The notes beneath the pieces were generated by a model. It saw only the letters and a program-made list of their open reading frames with translations. It was not told the DNA's origin and did not search any database. A DNA stretch of 64,000 nucleotides, taken from positions 2,170,001 through 2,234,000 of the forward strand of contig NZ_CP131935.1 in assembly GCF_030704305.1 (NCBI RefSeq). The letters run 5' to 3'. A program made the translations under genes and the position numbers. This DNA is from Massilia sp. R2A-15 (GTDB taxonomy: Bacteria > Pseudomonadota > Gammaproteobacteria > Burkholderiales > Burkholderiaceae_D). Below are positions 15,064 to 24,674 of the stretch, in pieces; the stretch's first letter is position 1, and the number at the start of each line of letters is the position of its first letter.

Positions 15064-17490
15064 TTACTTGCCGATGGCCGCCAGCTTCTGCCAGGTGTCG
15101 ATCACCGAGTCGGGATTGAGCGACATCGACTCGATCCCTTCGGCCATCAGCCAGGCCGCGAAGTCCGGATGGTCCGACGGCCCCTGGCCGCAGATGCCGA
15201 CGTACTTGCCCTGCTTGCGGCAGGCCTGGATCGCGCGCGACAGCATCGCCTTGACCGCCGGATCGCGCTCGTCGAAATCGGCTGCCAGCAGCGCGATGCC
15301 CGAATCGCGGTCCAGGCCCAGGGTGAGCTGGGTCAGGTCGTTCGAACCGATCGAGAAACCGTCGAAGTATTCGAGGAACTCGTCGGCCAGGATCGCGTTC
15401 GACGGCACTTCGCACATCATCACGATGCGCAGGCCGTTCTCGCCGCGCTTGAGGCCATTGGCCGCCAGCAGGTCGATCACCTTCTTCGCCTGGCCCAGCG
15501 TGCGCACGAACGGCACCATCAACTCGACGTTGGTCAGGCCCATCTCTTCACGCACGCGCTTCATCGCCGCGCATTCCATTTCGAAGGCGCCGGCAAAGTC
15601 GGCCGCCAGGTAGCGCGCCGCGCCGCGGAAGCCCAGCATCGGGTTCTCTTCGTCCGGCTCGTAGCGCGAACCGCCGATCAGCTTCTTGTACTCGTTCGAC
15701 TTGAAGTCGGACAGGCGCACGATGACCGGCTTCGGCCAGAACGCGGCGCCGATGGTGGCGACGCCTTCGGCCAGCTTGTCGACGTAGAATGCGCGCGGCG
15801 ACGCATGGCCGCGCGCGACCGATTCGACCGCCTTCTTCAGGTCCGCATCGATGTTCGGATACTCGAGGATGGCCTTCGGGTGCACGCCGATGTTGTTGTT
15901 GATGATGAACTCGAGGCGGGCCAGGCCGACACCCTTGTTCGGGATCGACTGGAAGTCGAACGCCAGCTGCGGATTACCGATGTTCATGGTGATCTTGACC
16001 GGAATCTCCGGCAGTTCGCCGCGCGCCACTTCCGACACTTCGGTTTCGATCAGGCCGTCGTAGATCTTGCCCTCGTCGCCTTCGGCGCAGGACACGGTGA
16101 CGATGGTGCCGTCCTTGAGCATCTCGGTCGCGTCGCCGCAGCCGACGACCGCCGGCACGCCCAATTCGCGCGCGATGATCGCCGCATGGCAGGTGCGCCC
16201 GCCGCGGTTGGTGACGATCGCCGATGCGCGCTTCATCACCGGCTCCCAGTTCGGGTCGGTCATGTCGGCCACCAGCACGTCGCCCGGCTGCACGCGCTCC
16301 ATCTCGGACGGATCGCTGATGACGCGCACGGGACCGGCGCCGATCTTCTGGCCGATCGCGCGGCCCGAGGCCAGCACGGTGCCGCTGCCCTTCAGCTTGA
16401 AGCGCTGCTGCGCGTCGGTCGACTTCTGCTGCGATTTCACGGTTTCGGGACGCGCCTGCAGGATGTACAGCTTGCCGTCGCGGCCGTCCTTGCCCCACTC
16501 GATGTCCATCGGACGCTGGTAGTGGTCTTCGATGATGACGGCGTACTTGGCCAGTTCCACCACTTCGGCGTCGGTCAGCGAATAGCGGTTGCGCTGCTCG
16601 ATCGGCACGTCCACGGTCTTGACCGAGCGGCCGGCTTTCGCCTCGCTGGTGAATTCCATCTTGATCAGCTTCGAGCCGATGTTGCGGCGGATGACCGGCG
16701 ACTTGCCCAGCTTGAGCATCGGCTTGTGGACGTAGAACTCGTCCGGATTGACGGCGCCCTGCACCACCGTCTCGCCCAGGCCGTAGCTCGAGGTGACGAA
16801 CACCACGTCTTCGAAGCCCGACTCGGTATCGATGGTAAACATCACGCCGGCCGCGCCGAGGTCGGAACGCACCATGCGCTGCACGCCGGCCGACAGCGCC
16901 ACTTCGGCGTGGGTGAAGCCCTTGTGCACGCGGTAGGAGATCGCGCGGTCGTTGTAGAGCGACGCGAACACGTGCTTCATCGCTTCGAGCACGTTGTCGA
17001 TGCCGACCACGTTCAGGAAAGTCTCCTGCTGGCCCGCGAACGACGCGTCGGGCAGGTCTTCGGCGGTTGCCGACGAACGCACGGCGAACGACATCTCGGT
17101 GCTCGAACCGGCCACCAGGCGATCGTAGAACTCTTCGATTTCTTGCTGCAGGCGCGGCTGGAACGGGGTGTCGATGATCCACTGGCGGATCTCGGCGCCG
17201 GCGGCGGCGAGCGAGCGCACGTCGTCGATGTTCAGGCCTTCGAGGCGGGTGGCGATGCGGTCACCGAGCGACGGGCCGCCGTCGATGCCGTGGTTGAGGA
17301 AGTCGCGGAATGCGTCGGCCGTGGTGGCAAAGCCGCCCGGCACGCGCACGCCGGCTTCGGCGAGCTGGCTAATCATCTCCCCGAGGGAAGCGTTCTTGCC
17401 GCCGACCGATTCGACATCGGTCATGCGCAAGTTCTCGAACGAGGCGACGTACACCGCCTGGCCGGGATCCTTCATTGCTGCGTTGGTCAT
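15064..17490 (-). CDS. ppsA: phosphoenolpyruvate synthase
   Basis: The enzyme converts pyruvate, ATP and water to PEP, AMP and phosphate for gluconeogenesis. The 808-residue product has the N-terminal ATP-grasp domain ([32 protein letters not shown]). The swivelling phosphohistidine domain carries [21 protein letters not shown], with catalytic His near residue 430. The C-terminal PEP-binding barrel carries [17 protein letters not shown] and [12 protein letters not shown] with the catalytic Cys. Length is normal. It is divergent from its regulator gene ppsR, as is usual in Proteobacteria. Confidence 0.97.
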   Translation of the reverse strand: MTNAAMKDPGQAVYVASFENLRMTDVESVGGKNASLGEMISQLAEAGVRVPGGFATTADAFRDFLNHGIDGGPSLGDRIATRLEGLNIDDVRSLAAAGAEIRQWIIDTPFQPRLQQEIEEFYDRLVAGSSTEMSFAVRSSATAEDLPDASFAGQQETFLNVVGIDNVLEAMKHVFASLYNDRAISYRVHKGFTHAEVALSAGVQRMVRSDLGAAGVMFTIDTESGFEDVVFVTSSYGLGETVVQGAVNPDEFYVHKPMLKLGKSPVIRRNIGSKLIKMEFTSEAKAGRSVKTVDVPIEQRNRYSLTDAEVVELAKYAVIIEDHYQRPMDIEWGKDGRDGKLYILQARPETVKSQQKSTDAQQRFKLKGSGTVLASGRAIGQKIGAGPVRVISDPSEMERVQPGDVLVADMTDPNWEPVMKRASAIVTNRGGRTCHAAIIARELGVPAVVGCGDATEMLKDGTIVTVSCAEGDEGKIYDGLIETEVSEVARGELPEIPVKITMNIGNPQLAFDFQSIPNKGVGLARLEFIINNNIGVHPKAILEYPNIDADLKKAVESVARGHASPRAFYVDKLAEGVATIGAAFWPKPVIVRLSDFKSNEYKKLIGGSRYEPDEENPMLGFRGAARYLAADFAGAFEMECAAMKRVREEMGLTNVELMVPFVRTLGQAKKVIDLLAANGLKRGENGLRIVMMCEVPSNAILADEFLEYFDGFSIGSNDLTQLTLGLDRDSGIALLAADFDERDPAVKAMLSRAIQACRKQGKYVGICGQGPSDHPDFAAWLMAEGIESMSLNPDSVIDTWQKLAAIGK

Positions 17491-17668
17491 GATAAAACAC
17501 CCTTACTGATGATAGAAATCTTCGCGTGAGGCTGGCTGACCGGGTTTTCTTGTTATTTTGGGCCGGGTGCAGCACAATCAAATCCGTTGCCGAGCATTCT
17601 ACATGGGCCGGCGAGCAATTTACAGATCACAATCTTGATTCTATTACCGTATTGACACTCAATCATCC

Positions 17669-18517
17669 ATGACCACTGAAACGCGCCCTACCATGCCGCC
17701 GTCGCCCAACACGGTGTTTTTCGTCTCCGACGGCACCGGCATCACCGCCGAAACCTTCGGCCACGCGGTGCTGAGCCAGTTCGAGATGCGTTTTCGCCAG
17801 GTGCGCATGCCGTTCATCGACACCGCCGACAAGGCGCGCGACGCGGTACGCAAGATCAACGAGACGTTCGCGCTCGACCAGCAGCGCCCGATCGTGTTTT
17901 CCACGCTGGTCAAGCCCGACCTGTCGACCATCATCCGCACCGCCAACGGCATGCACATGGACCTGATCCAGACCTTCGTGGCGCCGCTCGAGCAGGAACT
18001 GGGCGTGATGTCGACCCACACCATCGGGCGCTCGCACAACATCGTCGACAGCCAGGAGTACAAGGCGCGCATCGAGGCGATCAACTTCTCGCTGGCGCAC
18101 GACGACGGCCAGTCGCACAAGAACCTGTCGTCGGCCGACGTGATCCTGGTGGGCGTGTCGCGCTCCGGCAAGACGCCGACCAGCCTGTACCTGGCGATGC
18201 AGTACGGGATCAAGGCGGCCAACTACCCCTTGATCCCGGACGATTTCGAGCGCGGCAAGCTGCCGTCGTCGCTGCCGCCGTTCCGCCACAAGATTTTCGG
18301 ATTGAGCATCACGCCGGAGCGGCTGTCGGAAATCCGGCACGAGCGGCGCGCCGGCAGTAAATACGCGTCGATTGAGAATTGCCGCTACGAGGTCAACGAG
18401 GCCGAGCTGATGATGAAGCGCGAAGGCATTCGCTGGCTGTCATCGACCACCAAGTCGATCGAAGAGATCGCGACCACGATCCTGCAGGAGATCAAGCCGG
18501 ACCGGCGCGAGTACTAG
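17669..18517 (+). CDS. ppsR: PEP synthase regulatory protein (bifunctional kinase/pyrophosphorylase)
   Basis: This DUF299 family protein inactivates PEP synthase by ADP-dependent threonine phosphorylation and reactivates it by phosphate-dependent dephosphorylation. The 282-residue product begins with a short extension, then [20 protein letters not shown]. The P-loop is [15 protein letters not shown], and [14 protein letters not shown] follows. It is divergent from ppsA across 178 bases that should hold both promoters; no convincing consensus boxes were identified there. Confidence 0.96.
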   Translation: MTTETRPTMPPSPNTVFFVSDGTGITAETFGHAVLSQFEMRFRQVRMPFIDTADKARDAVRKINETFALDQQRPIVFSTLVKPDLSTIIRTANGMHMDLIQTFVAPLEQELGVMSTHTIGRSHNIVDSQEYKARIEAINFSLAHDDGQSHKNLSSADVILVGVSRSGKTPTSLYLAMQYGIKAANYPLIPDDFERGKLPSSLPPFRHKIFGLSITPERLSEIRHERRAGSKYASIENCRYEVNEAELMMKREGIRWLSSTTKSIEEIATTILQEIKPDRREY

Positions 18518-18542
18518 CCGGCGTATCGTTGGTTTTCCCTTG

Positions 18543-18628
18543 TCGTACCTGCGGAGGCAGGTACCCATGCTGAGCGTGCCGGAGAGTTAAAGCACGCGTG
18601 GAATGGGTACCTGCCTCCGCAGGTACGA
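18543..18628. repeat. inverted repeat with 26-base arms between convergent genes
   Basis: The left arm 18543-18568 (TCGTACCTGCGGAGGCAGGT...) and the right arm 18603-18628 are perfect reverse complements with a 34-base loop. Each arm also contains a small internal palindrome (ACCTGC..GCAGGT). A related but diverged element lies at 59068-59143. The position between ppsR and the GGDEF gene suits a bidirectional terminator or a REP-like element. Confidence 0.88.
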
Positions 18629-18631
18629 CGG

Positions 18632-19582
18632 TCAAGTGGCGTCGCCGTCGACCACGACCCGGTCGCGGCCGGCGCGCTTGGCCGCATACAGTCCCTTGTC
18701 GGCCGCTTCGATCAGGCCCGCCGCCGTATTCAGGCGCTCCTTGTCGTAGCTCGCCACGCCGATACTGAGCGTCACGTGCGCGCGCGCGGCCGCCGGCGAG
18801 TGCGGAAGGCCCAGCGCAGCCACATGGGCGCGGATCGACTCGGCGTGAACCCGCGCCTGCTCCGCCGTCGTATCGGGCAGGATCGCGGCAAATTCCTCCC
18901 CGCCGTAGCGCGCGGCGACGTCGGCCGGGCGCTTGAGCATCGCCGCCAGCGCCTGCGCCACCGCCGTCAGGCAGCCGTCACCCTGCTGGTGCCCGAAGTG
19001 GTCGTTGTAGGCCTTGAACGAATCGATATCCATCATCAGCAGCGACAGCGCGCCGCCAAGGCGCTGGGCGCGGCGCAGCTCGCGGTCGAGCGCGACGTCG
19101 AAGTAGCGCCGGTTCGCGATACCGGTCAGGCCGTCGACGTACGAGCGCGCGCGCAGCGCCTCGGCATGGTCGAGCAGCTGGCGCTCGCGGTCGAGCGTGC
19201 CGCTGATGTCGCGGATCTCGATCATCCAGAAATGCGCCTTGCCATCGTCGAAGGGCGACACCGTCACCGCCTGGTCGATCCGGGCGCCATCGAAACTGCC
19301 CGCCTCGCGCAGCGGGAATGGCGCCCGGCTCTGCGACTGCGGAATCCGCGTGGCCTGCCTGCCGCTCAGCGCGGACTCGACCCGCGAACCGCGCAGTTCC
19401 GGGAACACGTCGAACAGCGACTCGCCGGCCACACGGGCGGCAGCGCGCGCCGAACGCGAAACCATCCAGCTGTTCCACAGAACGATTCGGTGGTCGGCGT
19501 CGACAATGATGAGGCCGCAATCGACGAGATTGAGCGCGTGCGAGGAAAGATCAGTGGCGGGTTCGGCTTTGGCAAGAATCAC
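18632..19582 (-). CDS. PAS-GGDEF diguanylate cyclase
   Basis: This enzyme makes cyclic di-GMP from two GTP. A PAS-like sensor covers residues 15-130 (NLVDCGLIIVDADHRIVLWN), followed by a short helix and a GGDEF domain. The active-site loop is RYGGEEFAAIL (residues 225-235). The metal-binding DIDSFKAYND is intact. The product-inhibition site RPAD sits five residues before the GGEEF loop, so feedback control is likely. There is no membrane segment, so it is cytoplasmic. The start is a GTG at 19582 with no clear ribosome site, and is less certain than the domain call. Confidence 0.9.
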   Translation of the reverse strand: MILAKAEPATDLSSHALNLVDCGLIIVDADHRIVLWNSWMVSRSARAAARVAGESLFDVFPELRGSRVESALSGRQATRIPQSQSRAPFPLREAGSFDGARIDQAVTVSPFDDGKAHFWMIEIRDISGTLDRERQLLDHAEALRARSYVDGLTGIANRRYFDVALDRELRRAQRLGGALSLLMMDIDSFKAYNDHFGHQQGDGCLTAVAQALAAMLKRPADVAARYGGEEFAAILPDTTAEQARVHAESIRAHVAALGLPHSPAAARAHVTLSIGVASYDKERLNTAAGLIEAADKGLYAAKRAGRDRVVVDGDAT

Positions 19583-19726
19583 GATATGGGTTCAGGATCT
19601 GAAATGCCGTGGATGATACCGCACTCGGTTGACAGATAGCTATTACGAGAAAAGCATTGAAATTGCTGCAATACACACTACGCTGAAATCTCGGCGAAAT
19701 ATTGTTTACTCAATAGAGGAGCTCTT

Positions 19727-20101
19727 ATGTCGAAGATCGTTATGCAGGCCATCGTTTTTGCTTCCGGGGTCGCCATGGCGCACGGCGCTGTGTTCGCCGC
19801 CGGCCAGGACAAGGACAAAGACAAGGATAAGGACACCACCACCATCAAACGGGGCACCGACTCGGCCAAGTCGCTGAAGGAACCGTCCTACCAGACCCGC
19901 GAGGAACGGATGAAAGCGCAGCCCCTCGATTGGAACAAGACCATCGGCAAGCCCACCCGAAAGGCGCAGACGGCGGCCGAACGCAAGGCGCAGGAAAGCG
20001 CCAAGTCCGAATCGGCCGAGGGCGGCGCGGCCGATCCGAAAGCGGAGGCCGAGGCACGCAAGCTTTATCCGGAGGAATGGAAGAAGCACGACCAAAAATA
20101 A
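19727..20101 (+). CDS. small secreted charged protein of unknown function
   Basis: This 124-residue protein has a signal peptide (residues 1-25, cleavage near VFAAG). A low-complexity D-K alternation (DKDKDKDKD) and a Lys/Glu/Ala-rich body follow, with WNKTIGKPTRKAQTAAERKAQ. GAGGAG precedes the ATG. No domain is recognised. The next gene, a secreted protease, follows after 30 bases in the same direction, so the pair is probably one transcript. A chaperone, inhibitor or substrate role for the protease can be imagined but is not shown. Confidence 0.65.
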   Translation: MSKIVMQAIVFASGVAMAHGAVFAAGQDKDKDKDKDTTTIKRGTDSAKSLKEPSYQTREERMKAQPLDWNKTIGKPTRKAQTAAERKAQESAKSESAEGGAADPKAEAEARKLYPEEWKKHDQK

Positions 20102-20131
20102 CCAACAATACGCATTCCAGGGAGGTCTGAA

Positions 20132-20908
20132 ATGGTCACGCACGCACTTCGTCGTCAATCGCCCTTTCGTTTAGTCGTAGCTCTCCTGTGTACCGGCGTT
20201 TCCGGGCTATGCTTCGCCACCGCGAACATCTTCACGCAGTACCAGGAAACTGGCAATTCCAACACCCCACCCTCGATCGGCAAGCTGTTCTCGAATGCCG
20301 GCACCTGCTCCGCATCGGTCATCAGCGGGAAAAACATCATCGTCACGGCGGCCCACTGCTGCTGGGACCGTTCGACGAAGAACTGGATCGGCGGCTGGTC
20401 GTTCGCGCCGGCCTACAACAGCGGCAGCGCGCCGTATGGCGTTTTCCAATGGGCGCAGGCGCGGGTGCTCAATAGCTGGATCAATAACGGCGACGTCGGC
20501 TCCGACGTGTGCCTGATCGCCCTGCAGGACGACAAGGCGGGCCACGGGGTGAGCTATTACACCGGCTGGCTCGGCCGCTCGTGGAACTATGGCAGCATGC
20601 TCAGCCAGCATGCGCTCGGCTATCCGGGCAATATCGGCGGCGCCAACACCTTGCAGCTGTGCGCGTCGGAGAGCTTCAGCCCGAACGCCAGCTGCGGCGG
20701 CAACTCGGTGCTGAACACGGGATGCTCGATGACCTACGGTTCGAGCGGCGGGCCGTGGATCCGCGACTACCGCACCGGCAACCATGTGGACTCGGTCGTG
20801 CATGGCTACGACAGCACCTCGTGCACGGGCGCCTTCGGCCAGACCTTCAACGGGGCGCGGTTCACCACCGGGAACATCCTGACTCTGTGTAACGCGCAGG
20901 GGTGCTGA
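20132..20908 (+). CDS. secreted trypsin-like serine protease (S1 family)
   Basis: A 258-residue exported protease. A signal peptide (residues 1-30) is followed by a chymotrypsin-fold domain. The triad residues are visible as His75 in VTAAHC, Asp125 in GDVGSDVCLIAL and Ser205 in YGSSGGPW. There are several cysteine pairs, including C59/C76 and C188/C198. No long pro-region is obvious. GGAGG lies before the ATG. Substrate preference cannot be read. It ends 13 bases before an inverted palindrome pair that separates it from the convergent methylglyoxal synthase gene. Confidence 0.88.
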   Translation: MVTHALRRQSPFRLVVALLCTGVSGLCFATANIFTQYQETGNSNTPPSIGKLFSNAGTCSASVISGKNIIVTAAHCCWDRSTKNWIGGWSFAPAYNSGSAPYGVFQWAQARVLNSWINNGDVGSDVCLIALQDDKAGHGVSYYTGWLGRSWNYGSMLSQHALGYPGNIGGANTLQLCASESFSPNASCGGNSVLNTGCSMTYGSSGGPWIRDYRTGNHVDSVVHGYDSTSCTGAFGQTFNGARFTTGNILTLCNAQGC

Positions 20909-20920
20909 GATTGCCGCACC

Positions 20921-21003
20921 GGGGTCTGGTCCTGCGGACCTGACCCCATTTTGATTTTGCCAAACACCTCTAACATGGGGTCAGGTCCGCAGGACCAGAC
21001 CCC
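20921..21003. repeat. inverted pair of 27-bp intergenic palindromes
   Basis: Units 20921-20947 (GGGGTCTGGTCC-TGC-GGACCTGACCCC) and 20977-21003 are exact reverse complements, separated by 29 bases. It is the same arrangement as at 10667-10747. It fills the gap between the convergent S1 protease and methylglyoxal synthase genes. Confidence 0.88.
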
Positions 21004-21020
21004 GGCAACGCACGCCGCAC

Positions 21021-21905
21021 TTAACTGCGAAGCCCACTGCGCCGAGCCATCAAACTTAGCCAGCGCTCGACGCCGCCTTCGTCGCTGCTGCACGACGCAT
21101 AATCGGTCACAGTGCGCGCTGCGCGCTCGAGGAGCTGGATGTCGGCTTCGTGCTGGCGCGCGACGTGCGGGTCTTCCAGGAACAGCACGCGCCGGCACTG
21201 CCTCTCCAGGATCAGCTCCGCGATCTGCGCATCGCCGCCCAGCGGGCCGCTGCGGAACGGCCGCACCCAGTTACGCCCTGCTTCGCCCTTGATCCGCATC
21301 GCCAGCTCGTTCAGCAGGCCGCCGGTGGTGCCGGTTGCGCAGCGCATGCCGAACTGGTCGAGCAGCGCGAAATGGCGCTCGGCCAGTTCCAGCATTTTCG
21401 ACTTCATGGCGTCGTGGGCGATCAGCGCGATGCCCTCGCGCGGCAAGTCGAAGCAGGCGTCCAGCGACGGATCGGGCGCCGCGCCGGCTGCCACGGCTTC
21501 GAGCTCGAACCACTCTCGCGCGCCGGCCAGCGTGGACAGGAAGGGCTTGCCGTGAATGACGCACTGGCGTTTCAGCGCCAGCGCTTCAGGGAAATTGGAG
21601 GATGGATCGACCGGATCGATCAGGTAGATCACGGCGTCCAGGAGGCGCTCCGGATCGGGATCGACCACGCGCGAGACCAGTTTCATCAGGCCGCCTTCGC
21701 GCCCGTATGGGAAGCGCTCGATCGATGGGTAGTCGGCGAGCAATCCGTGGCTGTGGATCGCGTCGAGGGTGCGGCCGACGACGGTGAAATGCGACTGCAG
21801 CGTGTCGATGGCGCTGCGGCCTTCGCGCAGCAGCCGGACCAGCGCGGAGTCGGGGCGGTCCTGGTGGGCGCGGTTGGCGGCAAGGCCGATCCGGAGTCGG
21901 GACAT
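21021..21905 (-). CDS. mgsA: double-domain methylglyoxal synthase
   Basis: Methylglyoxal synthase converts dihydroxyacetone phosphate to methylglyoxal and phosphate. The enzyme is usually about 150 residues; this product has 294. The C-terminal half (about 157-294) has the active-site motifs: IALIAHD (164-165), Lys168, CATGTTGGL (189-197) and SGPLGGD with the catalytic-type Asp225. The N-terminal half (1-140) repeats the fold in decayed form: IGLAANR, VVGRTLDAI, YGREGGLMKL, AVIYLIDP. It lacks these residues. The ATG at 21905 has GAGGA five bases upstream; a longer frame through the next repeat is rejected. Confidence 0.85.
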   Translation of the reverse strand: MSRLRIGLAANRAHQDRPDSALVRLLREGRSAIDTLQSHFTVVGRTLDAIHSHGLLADYPSIERFPYGREGGLMKLVSRVVDPDPERLLDAVIYLIDPVDPSSNFPEALALKRQCVIHGKPFLSTLAGAREWFELEAVAAGAAPDPSLDACFDLPREGIALIAHDAMKSKMLELAERHFALLDQFGMRCATGTTGGLLNELAMRIKGEAGRNWVRPFRSGPLGGDAQIAELILERQCRRVLFLEDPHVARQHEADIQLLERAARTVTDYASCSSDEGGVERWLSLMARRSGLRS

Positions 21906-21923
21906 GTGATTCCTCATGAAAAT

Positions 21924-21950
21924 GGGGTCAGGTCCGCAGGACCAGACCCC
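21924..21950. repeat. 27-bp intergenic palindrome
   Basis: GGGGTCAGGTCC-GCA-GGACCAGACCCC, one unit of the dispersed family. It lies between the DJ-1 family gene and the methylglyoxal synthase gene. Confidence 0.88.
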
Positions 21951-21964
21951 CGATGCGGCTATTT

Positions 21965-22546
21965 TTAAAGGGAGACGGTGGTACCCAGCAGCTTGAGGAA
22001 CTGCGCCAGCCACGCTGGATGCGCCGGCCACGCAGGCGCCGTGACGAAATTGCCGTCGGTGACCGCATCCGTCACTTCGATCTCGGCATACTCGCCGCCC
22101 GCCATGCGCACTTCGGGCGAGCACGCCGGATACGCGGAGATCTTCTTGCCGCGGATGACGTCGGCCGCCGCCAACAGCTGCGCGCCGTGGCACACCGCGG
22201 CGATCGGCTTGCCGGCCGACGCGAACGCCTTCACCAGGTCGATCACCTTCGGATTGAGCCGCAGGTATTCGGGCGCGCGGCCGCCGGCGATCATCAGCGC
22301 GTCGTACTGGCCCGCATCGGCTTCATCGAACGATGCGTTCAGCGCAAACAGGTGCCCCGGCTTTTCGGTGTAGGTCTGGTCGCCCTCGAAGTCGTGAATC
22401 GCGGTCTTGATCTTGTCGCCGGCCTTCTTGCCGGGACAGACCGCATGCACCGTGTGCCCTACCATCTGCAGTGCCTGGAACGGCACCATCGTTTCGTAGT
22501 CCTCGGCGAAATCGCCCGTCAAAAACAGGATTTTTTTGGCTGCCAT
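21965..22546 (-). CDS. DJ-1/PfpI family protein
   Basis: A 193-residue cytoplasmic protein of the class I glutamine amidotransferase-like fold. It shows [12 protein letters not shown] with a conserved Glu15, [13 protein letters not shown], and the nucleophile elbow [10 protein letters not shown] with Cys119 followed by His120. Relatives have been described as proteases, chaperones, glyoxalase III-type enzymes or deglycases, and the sequence alone does not decide. Its location directly upstream of a methylglyoxal synthase gene on the same strand favours an aldehyde-handling role, but this is inference. Confidence 0.88.
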   Translation of the reverse strand: MAAKKILFLTGDFAEDYETMVPFQALQMVGHTVHAVCPGKKAGDKIKTAIHDFEGDQTYTEKPGHLFALNASFDEADAGQYDALMIAGGRAPEYLRLNPKVIDLVKAFASAGKPIAAVCHGAQLLAAADVIRGKKISAYPACSPEVRMAGGEYAEIEVTDAVTDGNFVTAPAWPAHPAWLAQFLKLLGTTVSL

Positions 22547-22570
22547 GAGATGCTCCGTTCGAAAAATGCT

Positions 22571-23857
22571 TCAGTTGGACTTCAGGAATAGTTCGCGGTC
22601 CGGCGCAAAGTGTTCGTACAGCGGCAGGAAGGCGCCGCCGATCGCCCTCGCGTCCGATCCGATCGTGCCCTCGTACACCTGCGGCCGGGTGATGCCTTCC
22701 CAGCTGTAGGCGCCCAGCATGCCCTCAACCTCGGCCAGCAGCCTGCCGAGCAGGCTGCGGTCGCACGAGCCGTCCACGATCACGCCTTCCAGGTCGAGGA
22801 AGCAGGTGGCGCTGGTCATTGCCAGCGCGATCGCACGCGCGGCGTCGTCCAGCCAGGCCTGGGTGTGCGTCAAGAACGGCGCCTGCAGCACCCGGTCGTC
22901 GTAGGCCGCCGCCGGATCCAGGCCGGCGGTGCCGAACAGCTGTTCGAGGTTGAACAGCGACGCGTCGCTGAGCAACTGCGGCGGCGCCGCGCGCCCGCCC
23001 GCGAGCCCCAGCGGCACCGAGCCGATCGCACCGGCGTTGCCGTGCGTGCCGCCGTACAGGTGGCTGTCGATCACCAGCGCGCCGCCGATGAAGGTGTCGA
23101 TGAACACGTACAGGTAGCTCTTGATGCTGCGCCCTCGCCCCGCCACCAGTTCGGCCACGCAGGCGGCGGCCGTGTCCTTGGCGAATTCCACCGGCAGGCC
23201 GGTCAGCGCCTGCACGCGCTGGCGGATGTCGATCTCGTTCCACGGGTTGGCCTGGCCGGGCGCCACGCCCAGCAAGTCCTGCCAGCCGCCCAGCGCCAGC
23301 GGCGCCGCGATGCCGACCCCGCGCAGGCGCGTCAGGCGCTCCGGCCCGAGCAGCACGTCGATGCGGCGCAGCTGCTGTTCGATTGCGGCGAACACCGTGT
23401 CGGGATCGGGAAACGGGTAAGCCAGCGAAAACCGTTCGCGCGTCTTGCCGACAAAATCGAGCAGCAGCACGTCCATGCTGCGGCGGCCGATCTTGATGCC
23501 GACCGAGAACGCGCCGTCCGGATTGAGCACGATCGGCACCGACGGCTGCCCAACCTTGCCGCGCACCGGTTCGAGTTTCAGCACCAGGCCCTCCTCGAGC
23601 AGGCGGTTGATGATCAGGGACACCGTCTGCGTGCTCAGGTTGGTCAGGCGCGCCAGGTCGGCCTTGGGCATGCTGCCGTGCAGCCGCACGGCCTGCAACA
23701 CTACGCGTTCGTTGAACTGGCTCATGCCGACCTGGTTCGAGCCGCGCGGGCGCAACAGCTTGGCGTCGTCCTCGTCGCCCGAGTCGGTCAGTGGTTCGAA
23801 ATCTGCTTCTAGCATGGTCTGGTGCGGGTCCGATGATGTGCTGGCTGGAGAACGCAT
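22571..23857 (-). CDS. ROK family transcriptional repressor of the sugar operon
   Basis: A 428-residue regulator. An N-terminal winged helix-turn-helix (about 45-100: NERVVLQAVRLHGSMPKADL, LSTQTVSLIINRLLEEG) precedes a ROK sugar-binding domain (FSVGIKIGRRSMDVLLLDF, GVGIAAPLALGG, GGTHGNAGAIGSVPLG). The CxCGxxGC zinc motif of many ROK proteins is absent. It is the last gene of the frcBCA-type operon and likely controls it, binding an AT-rich operator seen twice in this locus. The inducer is presumably the transported sugar. Confidence 0.88.
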   Translation of the reverse strand: MRSPASTSSDPHQTMLEADFEPLTDSGDEDDAKLLRPRGSNQVGMSQFNERVVLQAVRLHGSMPKADLARLTNLSTQTVSLIINRLLEEGLVLKLEPVRGKVGQPSVPIVLNPDGAFSVGIKIGRRSMDVLLLDFVGKTRERFSLAYPFPDPDTVFAAIEQQLRRIDVLLGPERLTRLRGVGIAAPLALGGWQDLLGVAPGQANPWNEIDIRQRVQALTGLPVEFAKDTAAACVAELVAGRGRSIKSYLYVFIDTFIGGALVIDSHLYGGTHGNAGAIGSVPLGLAGGRAAPPQLLSDASLFNLEQLFGTAGLDPAAAYDDRVLQAPFLTHTQAWLDDAARAIALAMTSATCFLDLEGVIVDGSCDRSLLGRLLAEVEGMLGAYSWEGITRPQVYEGTIGSDARAIGGAFLPLYEHFAPDRELFLKSN

Positions 23858-23881
23858 TCTAGTTCACCTGGCAGAAGTTGC

Positions 23882-24670
23882 CTACGCATGGGCCTCGTGC
23901 GGCAAGTCCTGCGGGTTCTTCGCGCCCGTCATCACCGCCACCGTGTCGGACATGCTGATCTTGTGCGGGTTGACCACCGCCACGCGCTTGCCCAGCCGCT
24001 GGATATGGATGCGGTCGGCGATCTCGAACACGTGCGGCATGTTGTGGCTGATCAGGATCACCGGCAGGCCGCGGTCGCGCACGTTGCGGATCAGTTCGAG
24101 CACCATGTTGCCTTCCTTGACGCCCAGCGCGGCGGTCGGCTCGTCGAGGATCACCACGTGCTTCGCGAACGCAGTGCTGCGCGCCACCGCGACACCCTGG
24201 CGCTGGCCGCCGGACAAGGTGCCGACCGCCTGGTTCATCGAGCGGATGCCGATCTTCAGGTCGCGCATGTGGGCGGCCGCCTCCGTCAGCATGCGCTTCT
24301 TGTCGATGATGCGCAGCCACCTGGCGATCCTGCCGGGCTTGAGGATCTCGCGGCCCAGGAACAGGTTTTCGGCAATCGTCATCGCCGGCGCCACCGCCAG
24401 GTCCTGGTAGACCGTTTCGATGCCGTGCTTGCGGGCGTCGATCGGCGACTTGAAGTGCACTTCCTGGCCGTCGAGTTTCATCTCGCCTTCGTCGGGCACC
24501 ACGGCGCCCGACAGCGCCTTGATCAGCGAGGACTTGCCGGCGCCGTTGTCGCCGATGACGGCCAGGATCTCGCCGGCGCGCAGGTCGAAATCGGTGCCGT
24601 CGAGCGCGGTGACGCAGCCGTAGCGCTTGACCAGGCCGCGGGCCTGGAAGATGGTTTCAGCATGGCTCAT
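23882..24670 (-). CDS. frcA: sugar ABC transporter ATP-binding protein (FrcA-like)
   Basis: The ATPase subunit of a CUT2-type sugar importer, at the inner face of the membrane. It has 262 residues with Walker A GDNGAGKSS, the signature LSGGQRQGVAVAR, Walker B VVILDEPTAALG and the switch His in ILISHNM. Most CUT2 ATPases are tandem proteins of about 500 residues; a single domain is characteristic of the FrcA fructose system. The start is four bases after the permease stop. Confidence 0.9.
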   Translation of the reverse strand: MSHAETIFQARGLVKRYGCVTALDGTDFDLRAGEILAVIGDNGAGKSSLIKALSGAVVPDEGEMKLDGQEVHFKSPIDARKHGIETVYQDLAVAPAMTIAENLFLGREILKPGRIARWLRIIDKKRMLTEAAAHMRDLKIGIRSMNQAVGTLSGGQRQGVAVARSTAFAKHVVILDEPTAALGVKEGNMVLELIRNVRDRGLPVILISHNMPHVFEIADRIHIQRLGKRVAVVNPHKISMSDTVAVMTGAKNPQDLPHEAHA

Positions 24671-24674
24671 GATG

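Noticed and set aside
15169..17529. Open frame of 786 codons on the plus strand opposite ppsA
   Set aside because: It lies wholly antisense to a certain gene, has low-complexity Arg/His/Asp-rich composition and no family features. High GC keeps such frames open.
17491..17668. Defined promoter boxes in the ppsA/ppsR divergent gap
   Set aside because: Partial matches such as TTGATT with an AT-rich hexamer can be found, but none is clearly better than chance.
19806..19840. GACAAGGACAA-type microsatellite as a phase-variable tract
   Set aside because: The units are hexameric and imperfect and keep the frame, so slippage would only change the number of Asp-Lys pairs. Not supported as a switch.
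21906..22193. N-terminal extension of the methylglyoxal synthase frame
   Set aside because: It reads through a palindrome and antisense into the DJ-1 family gene; a start with a good ribosome site exists at 21905.
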